DNA from: JBEISR01 sp044371425 | Lineage (GTDB): Bacteria; Planctomycetota; Planctomycetia; Pirellulales; Pirellulaceae | Direction of reading: 5' to 3' | Length of the DNA stretch: 64,000 bases | Assembly: GCA_044371425.1 (NCBI GenBank) | Contig: JBILTR010000001.1 | Coordinates: 186,001-250,000 of the forward strand | Shown: piece after piece, positions 44,259 through 53,437 of the stretch | How positions within the stretch are numbered: position 1 is the first letter of the stretch | Layout of the letters: every line of letters starts with the position of its first letter | Program-made: the position numbers and the translations under genes | The notes under the pieces: generated by a model | Told to the model about the DNA's origin: nothing | Databases searched by the model: none | What the model saw: only the letters and a program-made list of their open reading frames with translations

Positions 44259-46631
44259 TTACTTGCCACCCCGAAGCGCGTTGGCCGGGAGGACTGGTGG
44301 TGGATCGATCGCGGTGCTTGCCGATCCGGCGCGACGCGACCAAGCGTTGTCGCGATCGGGATTGGCTGCCGTCGATCGGCTCCAGGGGGCAGCGCTTCCG
44401 ATCTGCAGAGGCGGGCTGGGAGCCGGTGCGTCCGATGCGGAGGGCTGAGCGGCTTCCGACGCCGGACTGCTGAGCTCAATCGACTCCACCTCCCCCTCCA
44501 TCGCTCCTTGCATCGCTTCGGTGGCTTCGGGAGTCACCACAGCCCCTTCCACCCATTCGCCCTGGTCGATGATCACTTCTCCTTCTACATCATTCTGGTT
44601 GATTGGTCCGAACTGATCGGTCGGCGTTGTGCCACGGCTGACCGAAGATGGACGGCTTGCACCACTGCCCAACGGGATCCCCGCTGCCTGCCGCATGGCG
44701 GCTTGCTGAGCGTCGTAGTAGGCCTTCTGCGGCCAGTCGCCTTCAGCCAGTTCGATGTTGTTGTATTCCAGCAGCGATCCTTTCAGCAGATGGATCTGAA
44801 CGATCGACTTGTTGTACTCACAGACCGCTCGATAGTACTCCTGCTGGGCTCGTGCGCGACGCTCCTGAGCCCGCAGCAGAAGGTCGACGATCTGCTCTAG
44901 TCCCTGGGCACCGATCTCGGCCTTGTCGCTGTAGACCTTGGTCTCCCGCTCACTGGCCATCCACTGGTTCAGCTTGAACTGCATCTGCTGGTAATGCGAC
45001 TCCATCAGACTCAGTTCATTGCTCAGTGCATAGATCGCGGCATTCTCCTTCTCGCGGAGGATTTCATGTTCGCGAGCCATCGAGAGGCGGGCTGCACGGA
45101 TACCGGCAAGGGCTCGCCTTGCACCGAACGCGTTGGGGGTCAGTTCCAGACGCATGCCGACTTCCTGGTAACGTCCTCCCAGCAGGCTTTCCCAGGCGCT
45201 GGTCAGGTTGTTACCACCATTGATCCCCGGGAATTCTTCTCCTCCATCATTCCCAAACCAGTCGTCACCCACACCGACCCATCGGTAGAGCCCCGAGATA
45301 TTGACGTCGGGGAGGATTTGGTTCTTTGCCGAGATCAATTCCAGTTCCCGCTGCTTGATCACCCAACGCTGGCTGCGCAGATCGAGGTTCCGGTTGAGTG
45401 TTTCGCCCTGGATCGATGCCCAATCGAACTCGGTGTGAGCGATCGTGGGTTTGTCGATAGGACGCAGCAGCTGGCCGTCGGTGGCGGAAAGTCCCATCAG
45501 ATAGCGGAGGCGTCGTTCGCGTCCTTTGACGCCCGGATCCCCGCCAGGCAGGTTGACGCCATTGAGAGCGGCACTTAGGAGCGCATCGAACTGGTGTACC
45601 TGAGCCAGAGCCTGCGCCTCGACGGCCGACTCACCTACATTGTTTTGCAGTCTCGCATTCGCGACGCGCCAGACTTTCAGGGCGCTGTCGCGACCGGCGC
45701 GAGCCGTTTCCACGGTCCAGTAGGAGCAGTAGAGGTCCCAATAGGCGACTTCGACTTCCTTGCTGAGGTTTCGCATCGCTTCTTCGAACTGAGTCAGACT
45801 GATGTCTTCATTGATGCGTGCCAGAACAACTGGGAGGCGGTTGAGCATGGTGCCACGGCCGCGAGCCAGTGGGTGCTGAAGCTGGACTTCCAAAGTCTGG
45901 GTGAAATCGCTGGGGGTGCGTCGAGCGATGCTGGGAGCATCGACGTTGTTTCGCGAGTAGGCGGTCGAACTCCTCGCCGTCGCGACGCCGCCAGTCGCCA
46001 GCCGCTTGGAAATGGCGCTCTGGTAGTTGGTGTCTTTGGCTGCGAAGGGAGTCGGAGTGAAGGTGTTCGGTCCCGTGTTTCGCTGCCGGTCCGTGGTGTT
46101 GTAAGAGAGGAAAGACGAATACTGCGCATCGAACTCGCTGAGTGCATCCTCGACACCGGCCACCTGATTGGCACGAATGGCTCCGCGAGGCAACGTGCGG
46201 TTGCCGTTCTGATCGATTACCAGCGCCTGGGGAGATGTTGTCGCCGAAGTGATGGCAGGATCGTACGCAGAACGGAGTTGGCCTGAGGGACTGGCAAGAA
46301 TGGCGGTCGCCAGATCGCCTGTCTGCAGGTTGGATCCAGGCAGGCTGCGAACCAACTTGGTGTTCGCAAGTGCGATCGACATGCAGTCTTCCAGCGTCAC
46401 ATCGCGGAACGAATAATCGTCGTTGCCCACGGTGTAAGGGGACTGTGCCTCGGTCGCCTCTGGCAGCGAAGCAGTTTGCACATCGGGATACTCAATGCGT
46501 GTCGCAGTATCTAGGTAGTGCTGCAGATCAGAATGGTCTGCCCGAAAGAACGGTTGCGTCGGATGGCAGCCAGTCAGCATGGTCAGAACCAGCTGGAGGG
46601 CGGCAACTCGGCGGATGGTCGATCGTCTCAT
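44259..46631 (-). CDS. TolC-like outer membrane efflux protein
   Basis: A 790-residue lipoprotein-like outer membrane channel component. The N-terminus has a signal ending in LTMLTGC, a lipobox. Long helices rich in coiled-coil patterns follow, including QFEEAMRNLSKEVEVAYWDLYCSYW, LDLRSQRWVIKQRELELISAKNQILPDV and EYYRAVCEYNKSIVQIHLLKGSLLEYNNIEL, matching the TolC outer membrane efflux domains. At 790 residues it is longer than typical TolC (450-500), with an N-terminal linker and an acidic Pro/Ser-rich tail of about 150 residues. The ATG at 46631 follows AGGA by 9 bases. No inner-membrane pump genes are adjacent. Confidence 0.88.
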   Translation of the reverse strand: MRRSTIRRVAALQLVLTMLTGCHPTQPFFRADHSDLQHYLDTATRIEYPDVQTASLPEATEAQSPYTVGNDDYSFRDVTLEDCMSIALANTKLVRSLPGSNLQTGDLATAILASPSGQLRSAYDPAITSATTSPQALVIDQNGNRTLPRGAIRANQVAGVEDALSEFDAQYSSFLSYNTTDRQRNTGPNTFTPTPFAAKDTNYQSAISKRLATGGVATARSSTAYSRNNVDAPSIARRTPSDFTQTLEVQLQHPLARGRGTMLNRLPVVLARINEDISLTQFEEAMRNLSKEVEVAYWDLYCSYWTVETARAGRDSALKVWRVANARLQNNVGESAVEAQALAQVHQFDALLSAALNGVNLPGGDPGVKGRERRLRYLMGLSATDGQLLRPIDKPTIAHTEFDWASIQGETLNRNLDLRSQRWVIKQRELELISAKNQILPDVNISGLYRWVGVGDDWFGNDGGEEFPGINGGNNLTSAWESLLGGRYQEVGMRLELTPNAFGARRALAGIRAARLSMAREHEILREKENAAIYALSNELSLMESHYQQMQFKLNQWMASERETKVYSDKAEIGAQGLEQIVDLLLRAQERRARAQQEYYRAVCEYNKSIVQIHLLKGSLLEYNNIELAEGDWPQKAYYDAQQAAMRQAAGIPLGSGASRPSSVSRGTTPTDQFGPINQNDVEGEVIIDQGEWVEGAVVTPEATEAMQGAMEGEVESIELSSPASEAAQPSASDAPAPSPPLQIGSAAPWSRSTAANPDRDNAWSRRAGSASTAIDPPPVLPANALRGGK

Positions 46632-46975
46632 GGGTCCCATTCCTGCATGGATCCTCGGCGCACCGCCCCTCTACCAATCCACCATGCCCCTGCAACGACC
46701 GCTGCAGAGATACGAATGAATCAGGAGCCCTTGGCTAGCCCAACCGAGAATCGTTTTTTGGAACCCCCCTTGCCGCCTCCCCCGTCAGGCACCAGGTGCT
46801 CGACGGAAAACGCGACGCAATTGGTATCGTCTACGCAGGCCGCAAAACTTCTCAAAACCTCCCTGCTTCGCGACAATTTTTTTGATCCCTGGCATTTTTG
46901 GATGACGCGGTGGAGTCCAGGGCGACTTCTTCTATCAAGGGTAGCAAGTCGCTCGACCTTCTAACCTCATTTCCC

Positions 46976-47460
46976 TACCGCCCTCTAGATCGGTTGGCCA
47001 TCCCAGCAGCTCCCGGCCAGCCTGCGAATCACCACTGCCTTTCCTGCATCAGTTTCCACTAAAAGCAGCCCCCTCGCATTGAGGGAGTCCCGAAATTGGT
47101 GGGTGGCACCAATTGGAAAAATGCTGGCTCTACCGCCCTCTAGATCGGTTGGCCATCCCAGCAGCTTCCCGGCTAGCCTGCGAATCACCACTGCCTTTCC
47201 TGCATCAGTTTCCACCAAAAAAGGCCCCCTCGCATTGAGGGAGTCCCGAAATTGGTGGGTGGCACCAATTGGAAAAATGCTGGCTCTACCGCCCTCTAGA
47301 GCGGTTGGCCATCGCAGCAGTTCCCGGCTAGCCTGCGAATCACCACTGCCTTTCCTGCATCAGTTTCCACTAAAAGCAGCCCCCTCGCGTTGAGGGTATT
47401 CGGAAATTGGTGGGTGGCACCGATTGAAAAAGTGGGTGGCACCAATTGGAAAAATGCTGG
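46976..47460. repeat. Three tandem ~155-bp repeats with GGTGGCACCAA core
   Basis: Copies start with TACCGCCCTCTAGA at 46976, 47131 and 47287 (periods 155 and 156). Each contains GGTTGGCCATC, CACTGCCTTTCCTGCATCAG, a CCCTCGCATTGAGGG mini-hairpin and AATTGGTGGGTGGCACCAATT, an 8-bp perfect palindrome, then GGAAAAATGCTGG. Copy 3 is the most diverged and carries a duplicated GGGTGGCACC segment at its end. Confidence 0.9.
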
Positions 47461-47530
47461 TTAAGTGGGGCGGGAGGAGGAAGGTGCCGAATCGTGGAGC
47501 ACCTAGCGAATCGATAGCTAGCTGAACGGG

Positions 47531-47549
47531 TTGGCAGGCATCCTGCCAA
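47531..47549. repeat. Short perfect palindrome
   Basis: TTGGCAGG (47531-47538) and CCTGCCAA (47542-47549) flank CAT. It is not followed by a T-tract on either strand. Confidence 0.4.
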
Positions 47550-47902
47550 AAACCGGAACCGAACCAATTTCAAGGTTTTCCCATCCTAGCGATCCAACAT
47601 TCCACGAGTTCTTTCTCGCTTGCGAGAACCTTTCGGATGCAAGCATGGTCTTTTTGGACGACGAAGATCGTTGCTGGAGCCTGGAAAACGACTTTTTTGG
47701 CTCGGGCCGGTTGCATTCAACCGACCTTCCCGGGGAGAAATGACTGAATTCGTCCCCAAACATTGCTCCCATTCGATCGCTTGCATACGGTAGAAAGAGG
47801 TCGATCGCTCAGAAGCGTTTGGAAAGCCTTTTTGGCCTCCCATGCGATCGCGTCGCATCGTTCAAGACCGCTGTGCCAATTCCCAGGGAGAAAGGAACCC
47901 CT

Positions 47903-49243
47903 TTGCAACCTCAAGATCGCCAGGACCGTCAGGTTTCCGAGAAGTGTTTGCTAGCAAGATTACTGGCTCCCGATGCCAAAGTCGGCGACGATCCGCTCGA
48001 GGAATTGCGAGGACTGGCCAAAACTGCAGGGACGGAGGTGGTCGGTTTTGTGGTGCAACGTCGAGAGCATCCCGATCAGACGACCTACCTGGGGAAGGGA
48101 AAGGTGCAGGAGCTGAAGCACCTGGTCGACTTCTGGGAGGCGGATGTCGTCATTTTCGACAACGATCTAACTCCAGCACAGACTCGCAATCTGGAGAAGG
48201 CAGTGGGTTGCAAGGTCTTGGATCGTACCGAGGTGATTCTCGACATTTTCGCCACCAACGCTCGGACCTACGAAGCGCGTCTGGCGGTGGAACTGGCGCA
48301 GCTTGAGTATTCTCTGCCTCGGCTGAAGCGAATGTGGACGCACCTATCGCGCCAGACGATGGGTGTTGGGATGCGAGGTCCTGGAGAAAAGCAGCTGGAA
48401 GTCGACAGGCGTTTGGCGGAAAAGCGCATCCATGAATTGAAAATGGATTTAGCCAAGATTGAACGCCGCAAGGCCAGAGAAGTCGCTTCGCGGGAAGGGA
48501 CGCTGACCGTCTCTCTGGTTGGATACACCAATGCTGGTAAAAGCACGTTGATGAATGCCTTGACCGACGCGCAGGTCGAGGCCGTGGACAAGCTTTTTGC
48601 GACGCTAGACACTCGGACTCGCCGCTGGCATCTTCCGGGTTGGGGCCCTGTGCTGCTCAGCGATACCGTCGGTTTCATTCGAGATCTACCGCACCGACTG
48701 ATCGCTAGCTTTCGCGCCACGTTGGAGGAAGCGCGTCAAGCCGATCTTTTGCTCCATGTCGCCGACGGATCCAACCCAGCGGTGCTCAATCAGATTCGAG
48801 CGGTCTATGAAGTGCTTCGGGAGATTGGCATCGAAGAGAAAGACACATTGCTGGTGATCAACAAGATCGACAGCGCTACGCAAGATCAGTTGGCGATGCT
48901 GATGGAACGTTACCCTCATGCAGTCCCGATCAGCGCGGCGACAGGCCTAGGGGTACCGGTGCTGGCCAGTCGCGTCGGGCAGTCGCTCTCCCGCGATTTC
49001 GTCGAGCTGGAGGTGACTTTACCGCTGGCCGATGGGAAGACGGTGGCGTGGTTGACGATGGCAGGCGAGATCCTTTCGAAACAGTACCACGAAGAAGGTG
49101 TCCTGATCCACTGCCGTTTGCCCGCCAGTCATGCTGGCAAGCTACTGACGCAGGGATTTGAGCTGCGAGTCCTCAAGGGGACCATTCCGCAGGCCGCACC
49201 TCCCTCTTCCTTCCCCGATACCGGTTCCTACAAAACCGCCTGA
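47903..49243 (+). CDS. hflX: Ribosome-associated GTPase HflX
   Basis: A 446-residue HflX, a GTPase that binds the 50S/70S ribosome and splits stalled ribosomes. The N-terminal domain contains TYLGKGKVQELK and DNDLTPAQTRNLEKAVGCKVLDRTEVILDIF, then the GQ-like linker GVGMRGPGEKQLEVDRR, and the G domain with GYTNAGKSTLMNALT (about residues 207-221), DTVGFIRDLPHRLI and NKID. The TTG at 47903 is preferred because GGAGAAAGGA lies 7 bases upstream; TTG 47819 would add 28 residues of no similarity. Confidence 0.95.
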   Translation: MQPQDRQDRQVSEKCLLARLLAPDAKVGDDPLEELRGLAKTAGTEVVGFVVQRREHPDQTTYLGKGKVQELKHLVDFWEADVVIFDNDLTPAQTRNLEKAVGCKVLDRTEVILDIFATNARTYEARLAVELAQLEYSLPRLKRMWTHLSRQTMGVGMRGPGEKQLEVDRRLAEKRIHELKMDLAKIERRKAREVASREGTLTVSLVGYTNAGKSTLMNALTDAQVEAVDKLFATLDTRTRRWHLPGWGPVLLSDTVGFIRDLPHRLIASFRATLEEARQADLLLHVADGSNPAVLNQIRAVYEVLREIGIEEKDTLLVINKIDSATQDQLAMLMERYPHAVPISAATGLGVPVLASRVGQSLSRDFVELEVTLPLADGKTVAWLTMAGEILSKQYHEEGVLIHCRLPASHAGKLLTQGFELRVLKGTIPQAAPPSSFPDTGSYKTA

Positions 49244-49433
49244 TCGAGTAGCCCAACGGGTAGCAACCCATCCTGAGCGTCCGGTTTCCCATCGTTTGTT
49301 CGGGGGGGCCGTAGAAAGTAAGGCCACCACTGGGACGACCCTTTGGCATGGGGCCTGGTGCGGCGTCCCGTCCGGTGGGGGGAGCGCCACGAGGCAACTG
49401 GAGTGGCATCGATGCCGACTGGAGTCTCCTGGC

Positions 49434-49464
49434 AAAAAAAACCCCAGCCGCAATGGCCGGGGTT
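49434..49464 (-). terminator. Rho-independent terminator of the small basic protein gene
   Basis: AACCCC (49440-49445) pairs with GGGGTT (49459-49464) and GCC (49447-49449) with GGC (49455-49457) around a 5-base loop. On the minus strand it is followed by eight T, the complement of the A-run 49434-49441. Confidence 0.85.
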
Positions 49465-49519
49465 GAGTGCTTTGGTGAGCCAATCGAAGGAATTAGCAGG
49501 GGCTGATAGCGGCCCGGTG

Positions 49520-49744
49520 CTACTTCTTCTTCCCCTTCTTGGGATCGGCTTCTTCTTCCTTCTTGACCTTCTTCTTCTTCTTCAGCGAGACCTTCGGAAC
49601 GCGGACTTTCGGCATGCCGACAACCGACAGATCATCGCTCCATTTGCCGATTTCCTGAAGCCGTTTGATCCGCTCAGCGCGATTCATGACGTTGCGCGAT
49701 TTGATCGCACCGGCTCGCACCTTTAAACTCTTGTCCAGCGTCAT
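49520..49744 (-). CDS. PVC-superphylum small basic protein (TIGR04137-like)
   Basis: A 74-residue highly basic protein beginning MTLDKSLKVRAGAIKSRNVMNRAERIKRLQE, followed by GKWSDDLSVVGMPKVRVPKV and a Lys-rich tail. This layout matches the small basic protein family restricted to Planctomycetes, Verrucomicrobia and Chlamydiae, thought to be associated with ribosomes or RNA; its function is not established. It has its own near-consensus promoter and terminator, suggesting high expression. Confidence 0.85.
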   Translation of the reverse strand: MTLDKSLKVRAGAIKSRNVMNRAERIKRLQEIGKWSDDLSVVGMPKVRVPKVSLKKKKKVKKEEEADPKKGKKK

Positions 49745-49784
49745 TCCTGCTACTCCTCAAGCAACCAACTTGGCGAAGTTCCGT

Positions 49785-49813
49785 AGTATACGGAGAGGCG
49801 AGGTTGGTCGCAA
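49785..49813 (-). promoter_or_regulatory. Near-consensus promoter of the small basic protein gene
   Basis: On the minus strand TTGCGA (49808-49813) and TATACT (49785-49790) are 17 bp apart, starting a leader of about 34 nt with a GAGGAG ribosome binding site. Confidence 0.65.
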
Positions 49814-49890
49814 GTGAAAAACGAGCCCCAGCGTGGTCGGTGGTTTCGGAAGGAAAGAGCCCATTTTTCTCAACTTTCGCAGGCTTTGCC

Positions 49891-51222
49891 ATGAATAAAC
49901 CTCCTTCCCTCAGGGCTCGGCGATGGTGGTGGGCGGGTTTGTTCATCGGCCTTTTGGCAGGGTTTCTTGTCGCTCGGCCCTGGATCGCCGCTGCGGTGGT
50001 CGACCGCTGGTGGCGCCAAATCGACGCCGATCAGCCGGAAAAGATGCTGGACCGAGTCGCGGGAGCCGAGCGGTGGCTGGGGAGGCAAGGGGAGCTGGAA
50101 TGGCTGCGGGCGGAGGTGTACCGCCACACGGGCGACTCGGTGCGACTGAAGAAGCATGTCGATCGCGCCATGGAATTGGGGATGAAGCCAGAGCGAGCGA
50201 AGATGCCATTTTGGCTACGCATGGCGCAGGAAGGATCGATGGAGGAGCCAGAGCAGCACTTGGCGACCATGCTCCAACGTGGCTGGAGGAATAAGGAGGC
50301 CGTCTACGAACCGTTCCTCAAGGGCTATATCGGCGCCTGGCGGCTTGGGGATGGCAAACGGCTGTTGGACCTATGGCGCGAACAGGAGCCAAGCAGCCCC
50401 AAGATCGACTTCTGGGAGGCGGCGCTGAAGACGGTCGACTACCAGATCGCTCCTGCCACCGATTTGTTCTACAAGGCAGTTGAGAAAGACCCTGGCTACC
50501 ACCAGGCCCGTTTGAAGTTGGCCGAACTGCTGGTCGAGCAATCGAAGTTGCCGGAGGCCGAGGAACAATTTCGAGTCCTGGTCCAGCAACGTCCCGGCGA
50601 CGCTCAAGTCCTCACCGGATGGGCGCGTTGTTTGATGAACCAAGGGAAGTCCCAGGAGGCGTTGGAAGCGCTATCGAAGGTGGGGGAGGCAACGGTCTCC
50701 GAAGCACCGCTTCTGTTTTTAAAGAGTCAAGCGGCGTTCGAAGCGGGGGAACACCAGCAGGCGGCAAGGTGGTTGGAAGAGTTGTGCGGCAGGTGGCCAG
50801 AGGTGGCGCCGTATCGCGAACTGCAAGCCCGCAACTTTCAGTCGCTAGGAGAAACCGCAGCCTCCGAAAAGTCATTCGCCATCGCATCAGCCAGCCAGGC
50901 CAAGCAAGAGTCGATCAACCGTCTGATCGCGCAGCTGGATCAAGATCCAGCCAACCTGGAGGTGCGTCAGCAACTGGGAGCGATGATGATGTACTACCTT
51001 GCTCCGGAGGCGGGCAGCGCCCAGCTGCTGAGCGCTTTGAGGCTGGAGGTGGCGCAGCCCGAAGTCCATCGTCTGTTGGTCGATTACTTTCGACGGGAAC
51101 GCAACATGGATGCCACTCTGCTGCACCAACGATGGTTGGAGAGGACGCAAAGTGGAATGACGGCTCCTTCACCATCCGAGGAGCAGTCGAACCCATCTAC
51201 TCCGATCGGCAGTGGTTCGTAA
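49891..51222 (+). CDS. Membrane-anchored TPR protein
   Basis: A 443-residue protein with one N-terminal membrane segment (AGLFIGLLAGFLVARPWIAA) followed by TPR-type repeats, for example ATDLFYKAVEKDPGYHQARLKLAELL and AEEQFRVLVQQRPGDAQVLTGWARCL. It precedes a CRTAC1-like gene by 43 bp, a pairing common in Planctomycetes, which suggests they act together at the cell surface. The ATG at 49891 is preferred over 49804, whose extension overlaps the divergent promoter. Confidence 0.85.
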   Translation: MNKPPSLRARRWWWAGLFIGLLAGFLVARPWIAAAVVDRWWRQIDADQPEKMLDRVAGAERWLGRQGELEWLRAEVYRHTGDSVRLKKHVDRAMELGMKPERAKMPFWLRMAQEGSMEEPEQHLATMLQRGWRNKEAVYEPFLKGYIGAWRLGDGKRLLDLWREQEPSSPKIDFWEAALKTVDYQIAPATDLFYKAVEKDPGYHQARLKLAELLVEQSKLPEAEEQFRVLVQQRPGDAQVLTGWARCLMNQGKSQEALEALSKVGEATVSEAPLLFLKSQAAFEAGEHQQAARWLEELCGRWPEVAPYRELQARNFQSLGETAASEKSFAIASASQAKQESINRLIAQLDQDPANLEVRQQLGAMMMYYLAPEAGSAQLLSALRLEVAQPEVHRLLVDYFRRERNMDATLLHQRWLERTQSGMTAPSPSEEQSNPSTPIGSGS

Positions 51223-51265
51223 TCCCCAGCGGCTAACAAGGTAAGAGACAAAAGGCAGGAACAGC

Positions 51266-53086
51266 ATGACGGCAGGGCAAAGGGGGATCTGCAGCTGGGG
51301 GTTGGTGTGGGTCCTGCTCTCCGGGTGCCAGCCCTCTGGCCTGAACTCCTCGAAGCCCAAGGTTCCAGCGGCACAAGCCCAAGCGACGCAAGAGACGGCC
51401 AGCAATGCTGCGAGCGGATCGCTGCCGGCGGCGCAACCTTCGGGCGCGCAAACGGCAACAGAAGGTACCGTTCCAAGCAAACCGCAGCAGCCCATTCGAT
51501 GGCGTTCCGCAGGGAAAGATCACGGTGTCGATGCCGTCTATCGAAACGGCGAGAACGCGTTTCTTTATGCCATGATCGAAGCCAACGGCGGAGGTCCGGG
51601 AATCCTCGATTATGACCGGGATGGAGATGAGGACCTGTTTTTTCCGGGGGGCGGCGAGCTGACGAAGGAGCCCCAGGTGGTGCCGGTAGAGCATCAGATC
51701 TATCGCAATCGGGGAGAGGGATTCTTTGAGCGACTGGTTGTGCAAGCAGGATCGTTGGCCAGTCGCTGTTACAGTTTTGGAGTCAACGTCGGAGACTACG
51801 ACCAGGACGGCTTTGCCGACATCCTGGTCACTGGCTGGGGGGGGCAGCAGCTGTTTCGCAATCAAGGGGATGGTACTTTCCTCGATGTGACGGAATCTGC
51901 AGGGTTCAAGGATCGCGGCTGGAGTTCCTGCAGCGCATGGTGTGATATCGAAGGGGATGGTCTGCCAGATCTTTACGTATCGCACTACGCACGCTGGTCC
52001 CCGGAAACCGAAAAAGTTTGCTACTCCCGCACCGGCCAGCGCGATCGCTGCGTTCCGTCCGATTACGAGGGGGAGTCAGATCAGCTGCTCCGGCAGACAG
52101 GCGATGGCGTCTTCGAAGATGTCTCCTCGAAGGCCCCGGCCCCTGCCAGCCGTGGGCTGGGCGTGGCGGCTGGCGACTGGGATACCGATGGAGACATCGA
52201 TCTGTATGTCGCCAACGATGTGCATGCCAATCTCTACTTCGAGAATCGTTCGGACGGGCGGTTTACCGAGCTGGGAACGCGTTCGGGAACCGCCATCGGT
52301 TCGCGTTCGGTGGTCGATGGCAGCATGGGGATCGGAGTCGGGGATTACGACGGGAACGGGTTTCCTGATTTCCTGGTGACCAACTATCAAGACGAGTACT
52401 GCGAGCTCTATGCGAACCAAGGGAAGAACTACTTCAAGCTGGCGACTCGCAATGCCGGCTTGATGACCCTGGGCACCCGCAATGTGGCTTGGGGAGTGGC
52501 GATGTTGGATATCGACCACGACGGCGATGAAGATGCTTTGGTGGTGGCAGGCCACACCTCGAGAAACCCCCAGGGGAGCACCAACAAACAGCGGCCCTAC
52601 TGCCTGGAAAACCAGGACCAAAAGCGACTGGTCTCGCTGGGAACCCAGGCCGGCGATTTCTTTGACGAAAGCCTACCGGCGCGCGGCCTGGCGACCGGTG
52701 ACATCGATGGAGATGGTGATCTGGATGCTGTCGTATCGCTTTTGGAAGAACCGGCGAGGCTTCTGTTCAACCAGACTCAGACAGCAGGGCACTGGTTGCA
52801 AGTGGAGCTAGTCGGAACCCAGTGCAACCGCGATGCGATTGGAGCCTGGTTGGAAGTTCAGGCCGGTGGGAAGCGATGGGTGCGGCACCGATTCAGTGGC
52901 GGCAGCTACGCCAGCAGCCATGCCGCTTCGCTCCATTTTGGGCTTGGAAATATCGAAAAAATCGACCGCCTGGTGGTCCACTGGCCAGGCCAGCCGGAGG
53001 CCGTGCTCGTCGAGGTTCCGGTGGATCGGCGAGCGGTGCTGGTTCAGGGCGCGGAGCAGGAAACGGTGTGGCAACCAGTCCCATAG
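51266..53086 (+). CDS. CRTAC1-like FG-GAP and ASPIC/UnbV repeat lipoprotein
   Basis: A 606-residue exported lipoprotein (lipobox LLSGC near residue 21) followed by an Ala/Pro linker and about six FG-GAP-type repeats with Ca-binding DxDxDG loops, for example DYDRDGDED, DYDQDGFAD, DIEGDGLPD, DTDGDIDL and DIDGDGDLD. The C-terminus has an ASPIC/UnbV domain (RFSGGSYASSHAASLHFGLG). It is a beta-propeller likely for adhesion or extracellular binding. The TPR gene upstream is its probable partner. Confidence 0.88.
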   Translation: MTAGQRGICSWGLVWVLLSGCQPSGLNSSKPKVPAAQAQATQETASNAASGSLPAAQPSGAQTATEGTVPSKPQQPIRWRSAGKDHGVDAVYRNGENAFLYAMIEANGGGPGILDYDRDGDEDLFFPGGGELTKEPQVVPVEHQIYRNRGEGFFERLVVQAGSLASRCYSFGVNVGDYDQDGFADILVTGWGGQQLFRNQGDGTFLDVTESAGFKDRGWSSCSAWCDIEGDGLPDLYVSHYARWSPETEKVCYSRTGQRDRCVPSDYEGESDQLLRQTGDGVFEDVSSKAPAPASRGLGVAAGDWDTDGDIDLYVANDVHANLYFENRSDGRFTELGTRSGTAIGSRSVVDGSMGIGVGDYDGNGFPDFLVTNYQDEYCELYANQGKNYFKLATRNAGLMTLGTRNVAWGVAMLDIDHDGDEDALVVAGHTSRNPQGSTNKQRPYCLENQDQKRLVSLGTQAGDFFDESLPARGLATGDIDGDGDLDAVVSLLEEPARLLFNQTQTAGHWLQVELVGTQCNRDAIGAWLEVQAGGKRWVRHRFSGGSYASSHAASLHFGLGNIEKIDRLVVHWPGQPEAVLVEVPVDRRAVLVQGAEQETVWQPVP

Positions 53087-53437
53087 CTGCCGGTTGCGGC
53101 CGAGCGATCGCGCCCTTTTTCAAGCCATCATGCTGCGGGGCAATGTGGGAAACCAGATGGAATGAGCTGGGATTTGGTCGCTGAGTTGATGCGATCGGCC
53201 ACCCCCACCGCATCGCTCCCCAGGTGGCTGGCGGCCCCCGTCGCGATCGCCACATACCGGCTCACCAAAACGTCTGCCCCGCCTGGGATCGGTGCTTTGG
53301 GGGTAGATGCCTTGCCGAAAAGGAGGTGGTCTGGGGCCCTTTTTTGGCCTTCATCCCTTGTCGGCCAACGGATAGAATCTTCGGTTTCTGGCTTGATTTG
53401 AACCAGCAAGGAGTGGGGCTGCCCAGAGAGTTTTTCC
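53087..53437. other. Intergenic region upstream of secG
   Basis: No gene is seen in this ~350-bp gap. A possible -10 TAGAAT (53373-53378) with a weak TTCATC at 17 bp spacing lies about 60 bp before the secG frame. An AAGGAGGTGGTC string near 53318 has no start codon at useful spacing. Confidence 0.4.

Larger units (their letters stand above)
46632..47902. other. Intergenic region with tandem repeats upstream of hflX
   Basis: This ~1.27-kb gap contains no supportable gene. A repeat array occupies 46976-47460, a short palindrome 47531-47549, and the remainder is plain sequence. Open frames across it (such as + 47531-47743) have no ribosome binding site or family match. Confidence 0.6.

Noticed and set aside
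46985..47393. Open frames on both strands across the 155-bp repeats
   Set aside because: Their repeated peptides come from the DNA repeat; neither has start signals or family similarity.
47531..47743. 70-codon + frame upstream of hflX
   Set aside because: No ribosome binding site, no similarity, and it begins inside a palindrome; an overlapping minus frame is equally long.
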